The translations under genes were made by a program, and so were the position numbers. A DNA stretch of 35,588 bases from an uncultured Saprospiraceae bacterium (GTDB lineage: Bacteria > Bacteroidota > Bacteroidia > Chitinophagales > Saprospiraceae): contig CALIAG010000465.1 of assembly GCA_938041325.1 (NCBI GenBank), positions 1-35,588 of the forward strand. Reading direction: 5' to 3'. Below, in pieces: positions 23,811 to 33,201 of this stretch. Each line of letters begins with the position of its first letter. Position 1 is the first letter of the stretch. The notes under the pieces were generated by a model. That model searched no databases and was not told the origin of the DNA. It was given only the letters and a program-made list of their open reading frames with translations.

Positions 23811-24269
23811 AAAGCGTAAATTTTAATAAAAAATAGAAATACAAATTCCTCGATGTGAGCAATTGAATTTTCTATTATCTCAATTTGTGTAAAGTTTAAT
23901 CGCAAGGTAAAATAAACATTAGTCTAGCTGCCTTGCTGTATTTTTAATTTGTCCAAAATCATTATCGTAAGGCTTTCGATTGGAGAAAATAACGATAACG
24001 TCCCGAAAAAAGTTCCGGAAGTTTGGAGAAATAGCCTTGCATATTTAAGTTAAATTCTTTCGAATTCTCTGTTAAAATGACGTTTTAAAGCAGAGATTGT
24101 TTTGACCAGCCTTTAAAATTTTTATTTAACCTGGGTCTTTTCTTATAGAACGAAAACGTTCCTATCGTGGTTAGATAGGAACGTTTTCGAAAGAATTATA
24201 TTCAAAAATACAAATTTTTTGATAAAAAGCCTCAATATTATTACATATTTGGCTTTTTATGAATATGTA
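23811..24269. other. Gene-free region between greA and the PorV-like gene
   Basis: A 459-bp gene-free stretch. It must hold the greA promoter, but no complete TTG-N-TAnnTTTG pair is evident on the minus strand. It also contains a 16-bp perfect hairpin at 24151-24189. I see no tRNA or coding frame. Confidence 0.6.
24151..24189 (-). terminator. Strong hairpin downstream of the PorV-like gene
   Basis: A perfect 16-bp stem (CGAAAACGTTCCTATC, 24151-24166, with its complement 24174-24189) closes a 7-nt loop. It lies 80 bp past the stop of the PorV-like gene. The minus-strand sequence after it (TTCTATAAGAAAAG) lacks a long T run, so it may act as an mRNA 3'-end stabiliser as well as, or instead of, a terminator. 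Confidence 0.65.
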
Positions 24270-25322
24270 TTAAAGATTAAATCTGATACTTATGTTGTGA
24301 GTACCGTTCCAAAGACGAGTATGTCTATAGGCATAATCGACACCAAAACGAGTACCGCTTTCCTTAGACATTGGTACATCGAATGATACACCAGCAGCTA
24401 AACCAGTATAAATAGGAGCCATTTCAGCATCGCCAGTTCCAAACTCATATTTGTAAGCTGCTCTTAGCATAAATTTCTTGTCAAAGGCATATTCTAAACC
24501 TGCTCCTATTTGATCTTGGGAAAAGGAATTAGAAGTAAAGTTACCCAGCACAGTCAGTGTATTTCTTGGATCCAATACAAAATCATAGCTAGCTCCAATA
24601 TTCAACATTGAAGGCAATTCAAATGCTTGAGACCTTTGAAAATATTCCAATGTATAAGGCAATTCACCACTTGGATTTTCTGCACCTTGAGATAAACCTT
24701 GTCCTCTAAAGGACATTTTAGTTCCAATATTTCTTAAAGAAATACCAAATTTAAAATTGTCGTCATCACCCGTTACATACTGTACACCAGCATCGATTGC
24801 CATTGCAGAAGCACTGACATCAGTCAAGGATTCAGAGACTGCTCTGAAAGTAAAACCAACAGAAATTTTATTTTCGAAAATGTGAGAATAGGAAAGTGCA
24901 AGATTAAAAAGTGAAGGAGAATAGGTACCTCCTGTTCCTTGCGGTTGATCTGTTGTAGTGACATCAATATCTTCCAAGCTAACTGCCATGATACTTACTC
25001 CAATAGCAGAATTATCTCCCATTTTAGAACCGAATCCAATTGCGTTTAGGTTCGTACCAGTTCCGTCAAAATAACGGGTATGCCCTATAACAATCTCTGT
25101 TTGGTTTAACCTAGCTAAACCTGCAACATTCAATCTAACAGCTTCTAATCCGCTGATGTTTGCAGTGTTTAATGTATGGAGACCAGCTGATCGTGCCCAA
25201 GGGTTCATAAGCAATTGAGCTGCACCAGCTTCACCTTGTCTGTCTGGGTTTCCTGCGTAAGAAAACTCAACAGCGAAAAGAACGAGTACAAAAGTTAATA
25301 TTGTAAAAATACTCTTATTCAT
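24270..25322 (-). CDS. PorV/PorQ-family outer-membrane beta-barrel
   Basis: An outer-membrane protein of the PorV/PorQ family (FadL-like barrel). The open frame reaches 25346, but the Met at 25322 gives the clean signal peptide MNKSIFTILTFVLVLFAVEF with cleavage near SYA and a 350-aa product. The mature N terminus GAAQLLMNPWARSAGLHTLN is the family signature. Amphipathic strands alternate through the rest, ending in TRLWNGTHNISIRFNL with a C-terminal hydrophobic residue typical of OMPs. PorV is the shuttle that receives cargo C-terminal domains in the type IX secretion system (T9SS). This paralogue is the last gene of a locus with a TonB-dependent receptor and a large secreted protein. A role as dedicated export partner is inference. 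Confidence 0.85.
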   Translation of the reverse strand: MNKSIFTILTFVLVLFAVEFSYAGNPDRQGEAGAAQLLMNPWARSAGLHTLNTANISGLEAVRLNVAGLARLNQTEIVIGHTRYFDGTGTNLNAIGFGSKMGDNSAIGVSIMAVSLEDIDVTTTDQPQGTGGTYSPSLFNLALSYSHIFENKISVGFTFRAVSESLTDVSASAMAIDAGVQYVTGDDDNFKFGISLRNIGTKMSFRGQGLSQGAENPSGELPYTLEYFQRSQAFELPSMLNIGASYDFVLDPRNTLTVLGNFTSNSFSQDQIGAGLEYAFDKKFMLRAAYKYEFGTGDAEMAPIYTGLAAGVSFDVPMSKESGTRFGVDYAYRHTRLWNGTHNISIRFNL

Positions 25323-25424
25323 AGTTAAGATTTTAGAATAGTTCAAAAAAGTAAATCAACTAGTGAGCAGTTTCTTGAACGGTCCAATTTTTTAAATTTA
25401 TTACAAACCTTCAAAAGGTTTTAA

Positions 25425-25463
25425 ACAAGAGGAACATTTAAGTTGTATAAATATTCCTCTTGT
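25425..25463 (-). terminator. Intercistronic hairpin before the PorV-like gene
   Basis: ACAAGAGGAA (25425-25434) pairs with TTCCTCTTGT (25454-25463). After one mismatch, ATTTA (25436-25440) pairs with TAAAT (25448-25452). On the minus strand it begins 13 bp past the stop of the 1322-aa gene and is followed by TTTAAAACCTTTT. It could partially terminate or protect the upstream message. Confidence 0.6.
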
Positions 25464-25475
25464 AAAGATCTGATA

Positions 25476-28400
25476 TTACAAGCCAGATGGATCAAATTGT
25501 CTAGCAATTCCAAACCATTTGATTGTTCTTTCTCCTAAGCCTGGTGCATCAACATGAATAAGATAAACACCAGAAGCAACAGGAATACCTTTATTATTTG
25601 TAAGGTCCCATTCTAAATCAGGAGTTATTTGTGATGTCAAAATTCCAGGATTGGCTCTTATTGCTTGATTATCTCCTTCTTCATTTCGTTTGTATTGTCT
25701 GATAAATTTACCATCCAATGTAAAGATTGTAACGTCACACTGAGGTGGAAGATTAGTAATCTTAATCGTATTGGTAAATTGAGATGTTTCGTAAGAAGAA
25801 TAACCATAGTAAGGGTTAGGTACAGCATTAATTGCATCTAATGCGGTATTGATTTCTTCTTCTGTTTCAAGAACTTGAGAAGCAACTTCTTCGAATGAAA
25901 TTAAGTACGTAGGGTGTCCATCACGTTCACCAGTACCAACTGCGACATTATAAGGATTGTCAACTCTAAGTTTTACCGTTACATCATTTGGAATCAAACC
26001 ATCACCATAAGATGTCAAATCTGCATTATCTACAGCTGGCATTGCAGTCCAAGTAACATTATCCAAAGCGTTCACTTTCTTGAAAGCAGAACCACTCAAA
26101 TCTTCTCTGATCTGTGCACACTCATCGTATTCTTCATTGGTTACATATACGAAGTGCTGACCTCCTAGATATAAGTTGAAAATATCAAAACCTCCTTCAG
26201 CTTGAAGGAAACCTTGTCCAGTTGGATTCCACATCATATCTCTACCTCTTGGTTCATCATCAAAAGCATCTGCTTCAATAGAACCGTCATAAACAGAATT
26301 CTCACCAAAGAATACGTTTAATCTTTTTCCTGTTTCAACATCTACAGCATAACCTGGGAACCAGCCCATGCCATTGCCATCGTCATCTGGTCTAGGATTG
26401 CCATTGCTATCTGCATCTTTACCTACAGATGGTGCAGCTCTAAGATCAAACATTCTTGCATCCCCTTCAGTTGATAAGCCTAGGCCTATAGTTGGGTTCG
26501 TGTAAGAACGAGTAGCTGTTTCAACAATAACACATCTACTCCATTTTGATTTATCACTAGTGAATACAAGATTTACATTATTCAAATTACTTACTGGATT
26601 TCTAACTCGAACGATACTTGAGTTTGAATTATCATCCCATGCTGGAGTGACTAAGAAACTACCAACAGGCTGGGGTCTCCAATCTGCTAATGTATAGGGT
26701 ACGAATACTCCGTCTCCCATCGTAGATAAGGTAGAGTTTGGATCAAGATTGTTGTCAATTTCTCCAGATCCAGTTTTGACCCAGTTAAAGAAATTTTGTC
26801 CATTAAAATCATCCGTTATTCCTACTAACCATTCTGGTCCGTTAGGATCTGCATATTCAAATTCCTGACCAATAGCTCCATTGGTATCATCTGCGATATC
26901 ACCAGCGTCATCAGTTTGTACGATACTTACTGTAAACCCATATTCAGCTAAAATCTGTTCATTCAATATTTCAATAGAACGATCTGATTCTATGACTGTA
27001 CCATCATCAATATTGGTCAACCTCCATGTTGTCGTTTCTTCTAATTCATCATCCGTTACATCGCTATCAACAAACTCTAGTCTAAAGTTACCGTTAGAAG
27101 CTTCGAAAGGATTGTAAATTTGTACAGCTACTGGCCCTTGACCAGCTTTATAAACTAAAGTACCATCATTGCTTCCATCAACGATGCTATTCATCGTTTC
27201 TTCAGATAAGTCGACAAAATTTCCACCGATTCCTTCTCCTTCTAATCTTGTGATAATTGGTCCATCACCATAAGTTGAATTCAACTTCTCGTTTACTATA
27301 GGTCTAGGCAATACAGTATAAGTCTGGATATTCAAACGACCTTCTAGATAAGGAGTTCTTTGTCCTGTGATACCTGCATCTAGTTGTTGGAATGGTTCGT
27401 ATTCGTTATGTGCGTATGCAACAACAGTGTAATAGTATTTCTGGTGGTTGACAAGATCCAAAGATCCTTGAGCAAACGCATCCTCCGTAATTCGGAAGGT
27501 ATGTTGTACTCCATTGTTTTGTCCATCCACTTGTTCAGAAGGAACCCAAATTGCAGCCGGTGCTCCTTGAACAAAATCGTTCGGATTACTTACGTCAGTC
27601 CAATTGAATATTTTACTTACTCCATTTTTAACATCTACTTGTCTAACCAGTCTTGCTCTATCTGGATCATCTAATTCTCCAATACTTACACTAGCATTAA
27701 TGAATTGATAAATTTTGTATCCTTCAAATCTGTAAGAAATTTGCTCTTCTGGAAGAGTTGGAGGAGCACGTAAATCGATTTCTTGATAACGTTCCTGGAA
27801 ATTATTTGAAGATGGATCATTTGTTAATACAGCGATGATCTCTTCATCTAGTTCTATCCAATCTACATCAGGAGCAGTAGGTCCATCTGTGATATCAAAA
27901 CAGTTATCAAATAATGCCTGAGCAATATCATCAGCAAATTGAAGCTGAGAAATTTCAGGACAAGGGTAAGCTACCTCAGGAATCCAAACAACTCCAATGA
28001 TCAACTCATTTACAGCACCTGGATCCAAACGGAATGGTCCGGAAGCTTGTATTGTTCTACGGTCTCCAGAACCTAGTCCTTCGTTACACATGTTCCAACC
28101 AGAAGGATCAGAAGGCTGCTCTGTAAAGGCATAATTAATAAACTCTTCAGAAGTCGTATTGTGTCCGTCTCCACCGTATGTGAATCTCAATCCGTCTTTC
28201 CAAGAACCAGAAAGGTAATTATAGAATTCAGGAGCAACGTTAGGGTCATCTGTACCTGGAGGAGGTCCTTGACCACCATTGTTGTAATAGGTGAACGATG
28301 ACATTCCCAATTCATTTAAGTTCTCATCTAATGGTCCACGGAAATAATCTACACCTAAGATTGGAATATCCGTACAATAAGTGTTTACACCAGAACAATC

Positions 28401-29444
28401 ATTACAACTTGCTTCACCATCTAATGCATCTTGGTTATAAACATATCCAAGAGAACGAGAAGTATCGCAACCTACATAATCATCTGTAAAACATCCTAAA
28501 TCTGGATCCACCCACATTGCAAAGAACATACTATCAATACTCTCGATTGCTCTATTAATCAATTTGTATCTCTGAAAAGTCATATCATTGATCTCGTCAT
28601 TTGTAGAGTATGCGAAAGCTTGTACTTGTACTTCCATTTGAATTGCATCTCCATTAGATTCTGAGTGGATACCACCCGCATCATTGTAAATGTAAAAGAT
28701 CATTTCATCCGCAAATTGAGGTTCTGAACAACCACGAATTTCGATGATCGGATAATCCCCTCTTTCGGGTTGGTATTCACCATCTCCGTCTTCATCCCAG
28801 AATGCTCCAAGACCAGCAGCAGTATTTGGAAGTTCGAAACCATTCAATTCGAAAAAGAATTGATTCCCTTTTGAAGGCCAACCTTTAACGTCAGCAGGAA
28901 TTAAGTCTGGATCATAATCAATTCCTTGAGTTACTGCATCTTCAAAGTTTTTGATGTGCTGACGGATGTTAGCTCCGTCTACAACCCAAAACCTATCCCA
29001 GTCCGCACAAGTATCTGCTTCAATTGTTCCAATATCAGTCAATGGACCAGGCCAGAAATCTGTAGAACCAGAAGACGTACCATAAGTTTGAGCAGCAAGT
29101 TTAAGATTACCTCCTGGGTCAATTCCACCCAACCAAACAGCTCCTGCAAAAATAGAAGAAACTTCAGGGATACCAGATGCTGGATCTACATTAGGAACAA
29201 TGTATTTCGCATCTCCACCATCCCACCAAACATCACCACCCGTAAGTAAACGAGCACGAACGTTGTTGATTTGTTGATCGATTGCAGCAGTTGCCTGCGC
29301 ACAATCCATACGACTCGAAGCAACGTTGGAGTTGTTTTGAGGCGTATTTACAAGTCCTTCACGTTCTGGGTTGATATGTGCAAAAGTCATTGAGACTCCT
29401 CCAACTATCAGCAGTGTTAACAACCAATATTTTAAATAACGCAT
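25476..29444 (-). CDS. Large secreted protein with C-terminal sorting-like domain
   Basis: A 1322-aa exported protein. A signal peptide covers residues 1-22 (MRYLKYWLLTLLIVGGVSMT, cleavage near FAH). The N-terminal region has a pattern I recall from many uncharacterised Bacteroidota secreted proteins: INNVRARLLTGGDVWWDGG, SSIFAGAVWLGGIDPGGNLK and DFWPGPLTDIG, followed by GDYPIIEIRGCSEPQFADEM. A fibronectin-like module occurs near YRFEGYKIYQFINASVSIG. The last about 100 residues resemble a T9SS or FlgD-like sorting domain: CDVTIFTLDGKFIRQYKRN, then LEWDLTNNKGIPVASGVYLI. However, it ends in WFGIARQFDPSGL rather than the usual short basic end. It lies between a TonB-dependent receptor and a PorV-like barrel on one strand. 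Function unknown; surface display is inferred. Confidence 0.8.
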   Translation of the reverse strand: MRYLKYWLLTLLIVGGVSMTFAHINPEREGLVNTPQNNSNVASSRMDCAQATAAIDQQINNVRARLLTGGDVWWDGGDAKYIVPNVDPASGIPEVSSIFAGAVWLGGIDPGGNLKLAAQTYGTSSGSTDFWPGPLTDIGTIEADTCADWDRFWVVDGANIRQHIKNFEDAVTQGIDYDPDLIPADVKGWPSKGNQFFFELNGFELPNTAAGLGAFWDEDGDGEYQPERGDYPIIEIRGCSEPQFADEMIFYIYNDAGGIHSESNGDAIQMEVQVQAFAYSTNDEINDMTFQRYKLINRAIESIDSMFFAMWVDPDLGCFTDDYVGCDTSRSLGYVYNQDALDGEASCNDCSGVNTYCTDIPILGVDYFRGPLDENLNELGMSSFTYYNNGGQGPPPGTDDPNVAPEFYNYLSGSWKDGLRFTYGGDGHNTTSEEFINYAFTEQPSDPSGWNMCNEGLGSGDRRTIQASGPFRLDPGAVNELIIGVVWIPEVAYPCPEISQLQFADDIAQALFDNCFDITDGPTAPDVDWIELDEEIIAVLTNDPSSNNFQERYQEIDLRAPPTLPEEQISYRFEGYKIYQFINASVSIGELDDPDRARLVRQVDVKNGVSKIFNWTDVSNPNDFVQGAPAAIWVPSEQVDGQNNGVQHTFRITEDAFAQGSLDLVNHQKYYYTVVAYAHNEYEPFQQLDAGITGQRTPYLEGRLNIQTYTVLPRPIVNEKLNSTYGDGPIITRLEGEGIGGNFVDLSEETMNSIVDGSNDGTLVYKAGQGPVAVQIYNPFEASNGNFRLEFVDSDVTDDELEETTTWRLTNIDDGTVIESDRSIEILNEQILAEYGFTVSIVQTDDAGDIADDTNGAIGQEFEYADPNGPEWLVGITDDFNGQNFFNWVKTGSGEIDNNLDPNSTLSTMGDGVFVPYTLADWRPQPVGSFLVTPAWDDNSNSSIVRVRNPVSNLNNVNLVFTSDKSKWSRCVIVETATRSYTNPTIGLGLSTEGDARMFDLRAAPSVGKDADSNGNPRPDDDGNGMGWFPGYAVDVETGKRLNVFFGENSVYDGSIEADAFDDEPRGRDMMWNPTGQGFLQAEGGFDIFNLYLGGQHFVYVTNEEYDECAQIREDLSGSAFKKVNALDNVTWTAMPAVDNADLTSYGDGLIPNDVTVKLRVDNPYNVAVGTGERDGHPTYLISFEEVASQVLETEEEINTALDAINAVPNPYYGYSSYETSQFTNTIKITNLPPQCDVTIFTLDGKFIRQYKRNEEGDNQAIRANPGILTSQITPDLEWDLTNNKGIPVASGVYLIHVDAPGLGERTIKWFGIARQFDPSGL

Positions 29445-29508
29445 TTGATTTAATTTTTTCTTTTTTATAAAACTATATTCTATATCTACTTCTGTGTTTA
29501 CCTAGAAA

Positions 29509-32500
29509 TTAAAAATCGAATACCGCCCCAATAAACATTCTTCTAGGAAGACTGATAAAGTTTGGATTCAATACTCTCCATGTATATGCATCGATAAAAG
29601 CATCTAGGTTTCTTCCAGAACGATTAATATTAGCAACCTCAGCTTGTCCGAAAGGAGAAGCGATGTAACCATCATCGAAAGGAGATCCTGTAGCTTCATA
29701 AACGTTGATGATGTTTTGTGCATTCATTACGTTTTGAACACGGAAATAAACATTCAATGCTAACTGTCTTTTAGCGCTAGGCTTGGTCAAAATAAAGTCT
29801 TTGTCCAATCTTGCATTTATAGAAAAGTTCCAAGGAAGTCTTGCTCCGTTAATTTGTCCAACCGTACCCGCTCCGTCTAATTTTTGAGCTTGGCTTTTCG
29901 CGGTATAAGGTCTACCAGATACTGCTATTGCTTGGATATTTAATCCTGCATTTGCAAAAATATCAGCACCTCCTACAGTCGGTCCGTCATATTTTTTACC
30001 AGATCCATATCTATAATCAATAGTCGTAACTAAGCGATGGCGTTCGTCAAAGTTCAAAGGAAACAATGTTCTAATATTACCTCTAGAACTCAAACCTCTT
30101 CGACCGTCTGCATCAGATCCCGTTCCATCAGCAAACTGTAGAGTATAGTTCGTACTGAATTGAAGGTTACCAGTTCTACGTAAATCATATTGAAAAGTAA
30201 AACCTTTCGTTGTACCAAAATCTTGATTACCAAAAGTCTCGTAACTACTAATAGGAGCTGCAAGGAAAAGGTAAGTTCTTCGAGCAATCATATTTCTCAA
30301 CTCCTTATAATAAGCCGCAATTTTAATTGCAGAAGAGTTGGTTAATTTTTGCTGGAATCCAACTTCGTAATCAACTGTAGTTTGTGGCTTCAAATCTGGG
30401 TTTGCAGCAAAAGCTTGAGATTCGTTGAAGTAGAAATAATCAAGCGCTGTTGCTCTATTAATGTTAACACCCAAAGCACTTGGTCTTTGTACTAAGATAT
30501 CATAGTGAGCAAAGAAGTTGGCTGCATCAGATATTGGAAAAGAGAAAGCTAAACGAGGCATCCAATTAATTTGTGCTTCGTAATCTTTGAAAGAGTTATT
30601 AGGGTCAAAATCTCTTGACTTAATATCATTTACTCTATCCTCATATAGTTGAGGGGTTACAACACCACCACCAAATATTTGCTGACCACCATTTGCAGGC
30701 TCACCATCTCCGAAATACCAATCGTCACCAGTACGGAATGCTTTCACAGCATTTGAACCCGGACCTTCAACATAAACACTCCAATCATCTTCTACACCTG
30801 CTGGTCTATCTCCTCCTGTTTGAGCATAGAAATCATTCGCATTCATAATTTCATAAAGAGAATAAGGATCCTTTAATACTTTTGTATTTGCATCAAAACG
30901 ATCAACTCTTACTCCTAAACGGAAGATGATGTCTTTGAAAGTAAATTTATCTTGTATAAATGCTGCGGCGTAAATCGGTTGAATCGCTGCAACAGGAAAA
31001 GTCCTATTCCCACTCTCATCCGTTGCAGTAAAGAAGTCATCAAACGTTACATCGTTTGCCAGTTTATTTCCTAGATAATCAAAACCATAATAGTCTAGAT
31101 TAATCAGGTTGAATTGGTCATTTAATTCTCTTGCAGAAAATAAATCTAGAGACAATTGATCAGGTGATAAACCATCAATATAAATTTGCTGATCTAAAGG
31201 TACACCAGCCACGTCTCTAACTTCTCGGTAAAAATCAAGCTCAGATGGAGTCGTTGTAAATGTTCCGAACTCAGGTACTTCATCTATAAAGAAAGGAGCC
31301 CCTGATAATTGAGGAGTTGCAATCATACCTATAATATTGGTTGTGTCAACACCAAGAATATGTCTATTTTGTTGACCACGTGCAACTCTCCATAATTGAC
31401 GAGGATTGATGTCATAACCTCTGTTGATTCTTTGTTCGTACATAATACCAAACTGAATTGCGTGACGTCCCTTATCAGAACCTCCCGGCATCAAATCGAA
31501 AGTACTATTTACGTTTAGTGTAAATCGATCTTCATCTCTTTTTCTAAACAAATTATGAACAAGATTCACGTTAGTGTGAAATCCCCAAGCATCGATTATA
31601 TTTCCAACGTATTGTCCATTCAACATCGGAAATGAATTAAGGTTTTCCGGATCTGCGTTATTGTTATAATTAACAAGACCTGGATTTGTAGTACCTGGTG
31701 TATATGAATTGAATGTTTCTGTCCAATCTAAATGACCGATAGTAAAATCATTGCTACCTGGGCCGGTATACAAAGAACCTCCATCTATGAATGGAACTGC
31801 ACTAATATCGAAGTTACCGATATGGCCATAATCAAAAAGCCTGTCTTCATGTCTTTGGTCAAATTCGTCGTAGAATCTTTTTTCATATCCAAACTGAAGT
31901 GTATACTCTGCATTTCTGATGATAGATCCTTTATTATTATTATTGGTCCCTTCAGTATCATCATTTACTGCTGTTGCACCACCCAGTCTGTGTCTGAAAC
32001 GAAGATTTCCTCTGTATCTAGTTTCATAACTCGTAGGGTTATTATGGCTATTGAAAACTCTCCAGTTAGTACCAGTTCTTTGATCTCCTCTTGGAGTAAA
32101 CTGATCTTCCTCATCACTAAAGGCACCCGTTAATGTTAAATCAATCGCTTTACTTAATCTTGCATCTAACTTAGCCGTTATATCAAGACGAGTTGATTCT
32201 TCAAATGGCTGTGCATCTAAGACATCAACGTCTTCATTGGTTAGAAACTCCGCACTTGGTACCAAAGAACTACCAACTCTAGTCAATGGATTTGCTTCTA
32301 ATTCTGCGAGTACATCGTCTTTTACTCTAAAGATATCAAGGCCAGGAGGACGGTCATCTTTTCTTTGTCGATATTGACCGGATACTCTAAATCCTATAAT
32401 GGACTCCCCTGATTTCTTTTTAAGAATTGGTCCACTAAAGTTTCCACTTAAAAGGTTGTAACCAAAAGCATCCAAACCTTCAGATGTTTCAACCTCTAAA

Positions 32501-33201
32501 CCACCAGTATACTTGGCAGAAGGCCCTTTAGTTGTAATGGAAATAATTCCACCAGTCACATCACCATACTGGGCTTCAATACCTCCAGTAATAACTTGTA
32601 GCTGATCAATTTCTGATTGTGGGATAAGAGCTGAAGAACCAGAAACCCGAATACCATCAATGTAGTAATTCGTTCCATCTGATCTTGACCCTCTTACAGT
32701 AATGTCTCCTCCTTCATCTGATTGAGAAAGACCTGCTGTTGAAGCAGCAAGAGCCGAAATATCTTTTGTAGGTAGATTTCGGATTTGTTCGCTGGTGATT
32801 ACACCACCAGATGTTGTATTGTCTTGCTCGATTAGGGGGACTTTGTATTCTTTTACGATTACTTCATCAAGAGTAATACCTCCATCACCACCACCTAGTT
32901 CGACATCCAATCTGTTCGCTTGTCCAGCTTTTACAACAACACCTTCAATTCTGTTCGTAGGAAAACCGATGTAAGAAACTTCTACATCATAGGTTCCAGG
33001 ATCAACATTCATTGAAAAGTTGCCGTCAAAATCGGTGCTAGTACCAGCTGCGTAAACACCTTCTTTGTTCAAAACAACGTTTGCTCCGATTAGATCTTCA
33101 CCTGTTTCAACATCCTTTACTTTACCTTGGATGGAAGTTTGAGCGAAGAGCATCGAAGTTGTCAGAACAAGAATTAGTGAGAGTAGAAAATGACGTACCA
33201 T
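29509..33201 (-). CDS. TonB-dependent receptor with CarboxypepD_reg-like domain
   Basis: A 1230-aa outer-membrane receptor. A signal peptide (about 1-20, MVRHFLLSLILVLTTSMLFA) is followed by a carboxypeptidase regulatory-like beta domain (TSIQGKVKDVETGEDLIGAN, then FDGNFSMNVDPGTYDVEVSYIGF; about 22-110). The plug (about 125-240) includes ITSEQIRNLPTKDISALAAS, then GDITVRGSRSDGTNYYIDGI and VITGGIEAQYGDVTGGIISI. The barrel follows, with TonB-receptor strands such as NWMPRLAFSFPISDAANFFAHYD and a C-terminal RRMFIGAVFDF. No SusD-like gene is adjacent, so it is not a standard polysaccharide utilisation pair. It is the first gene of a three-gene unit ending in a PorV-like barrel. The ligand is unknown. 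Confidence 0.95.
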   Translation of the reverse strand: MVRHFLLSLILVLTTSMLFAQTSIQGKVKDVETGEDLIGANVVLNKEGVYAAGTSTDFDGNFSMNVDPGTYDVEVSYIGFPTNRIEGVVVKAGQANRLDVELGGGDGGITLDEVIVKEYKVPLIEQDNTTSGGVITSEQIRNLPTKDISALAASTAGLSQSDEGGDITVRGSRSDGTNYYIDGIRVSGSSALIPQSEIDQLQVITGGIEAQYGDVTGGIISITTKGPSAKYTGGLEVETSEGLDAFGYNLLSGNFSGPILKKKSGESIIGFRVSGQYRQRKDDRPPGLDIFRVKDDVLAELEANPLTRVGSSLVPSAEFLTNEDVDVLDAQPFEESTRLDITAKLDARLSKAIDLTLTGAFSDEEDQFTPRGDQRTGTNWRVFNSHNNPTSYETRYRGNLRFRHRLGGATAVNDDTEGTNNNNKGSIIRNAEYTLQFGYEKRFYDEFDQRHEDRLFDYGHIGNFDISAVPFIDGGSLYTGPGSNDFTIGHLDWTETFNSYTPGTTNPGLVNYNNNADPENLNSFPMLNGQYVGNIIDAWGFHTNVNLVHNLFRKRDEDRFTLNVNSTFDLMPGGSDKGRHAIQFGIMYEQRINRGYDINPRQLWRVARGQQNRHILGVDTTNIIGMIATPQLSGAPFFIDEVPEFGTFTTTPSELDFYREVRDVAGVPLDQQIYIDGLSPDQLSLDLFSARELNDQFNLINLDYYGFDYLGNKLANDVTFDDFFTATDESGNRTFPVAAIQPIYAAAFIQDKFTFKDIIFRLGVRVDRFDANTKVLKDPYSLYEIMNANDFYAQTGGDRPAGVEDDWSVYVEGPGSNAVKAFRTGDDWYFGDGEPANGGQQIFGGGVVTPQLYEDRVNDIKSRDFDPNNSFKDYEAQINWMPRLAFSFPISDAANFFAHYDILVQRPSALGVNINRATALDYFYFNESQAFAANPDLKPQTTVDYEVGFQQKLTNSSAIKIAAYYKELRNMIARRTYLFLAAPISSYETFGNQDFGTTKGFTFQYDLRRTGNLQFSTNYTLQFADGTGSDADGRRGLSSRGNIRTLFPLNFDERHRLVTTIDYRYGSGKKYDGPTVGGADIFANAGLNIQAIAVSGRPYTAKSQAQKLDGAGTVGQINGARLPWNFSINARLDKDFILTKPSAKRQLALNVYFRVQNVMNAQNIINVYEATGSPFDDGYIASPFGQAEVANINRSGRNLDAFIDAYTWRVLNPNFISLPRRMFIGAVFDF

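Noticed and set aside
28298-29249. Plus-strand open frames of about 60-110 codons within the 1322-aa gene
   Set aside because: They lie opposite a long, well-supported coding frame, have low-complexity or implausible composition, and lack promoters; they are antisense shadows.
29509-33201. TonB receptor as the SusC half of a polysaccharide utilisation locus
   Set aside because: No SusD-like lipoprotein, glycoside hydrolase or sulfatase gene is present on either side in this window.
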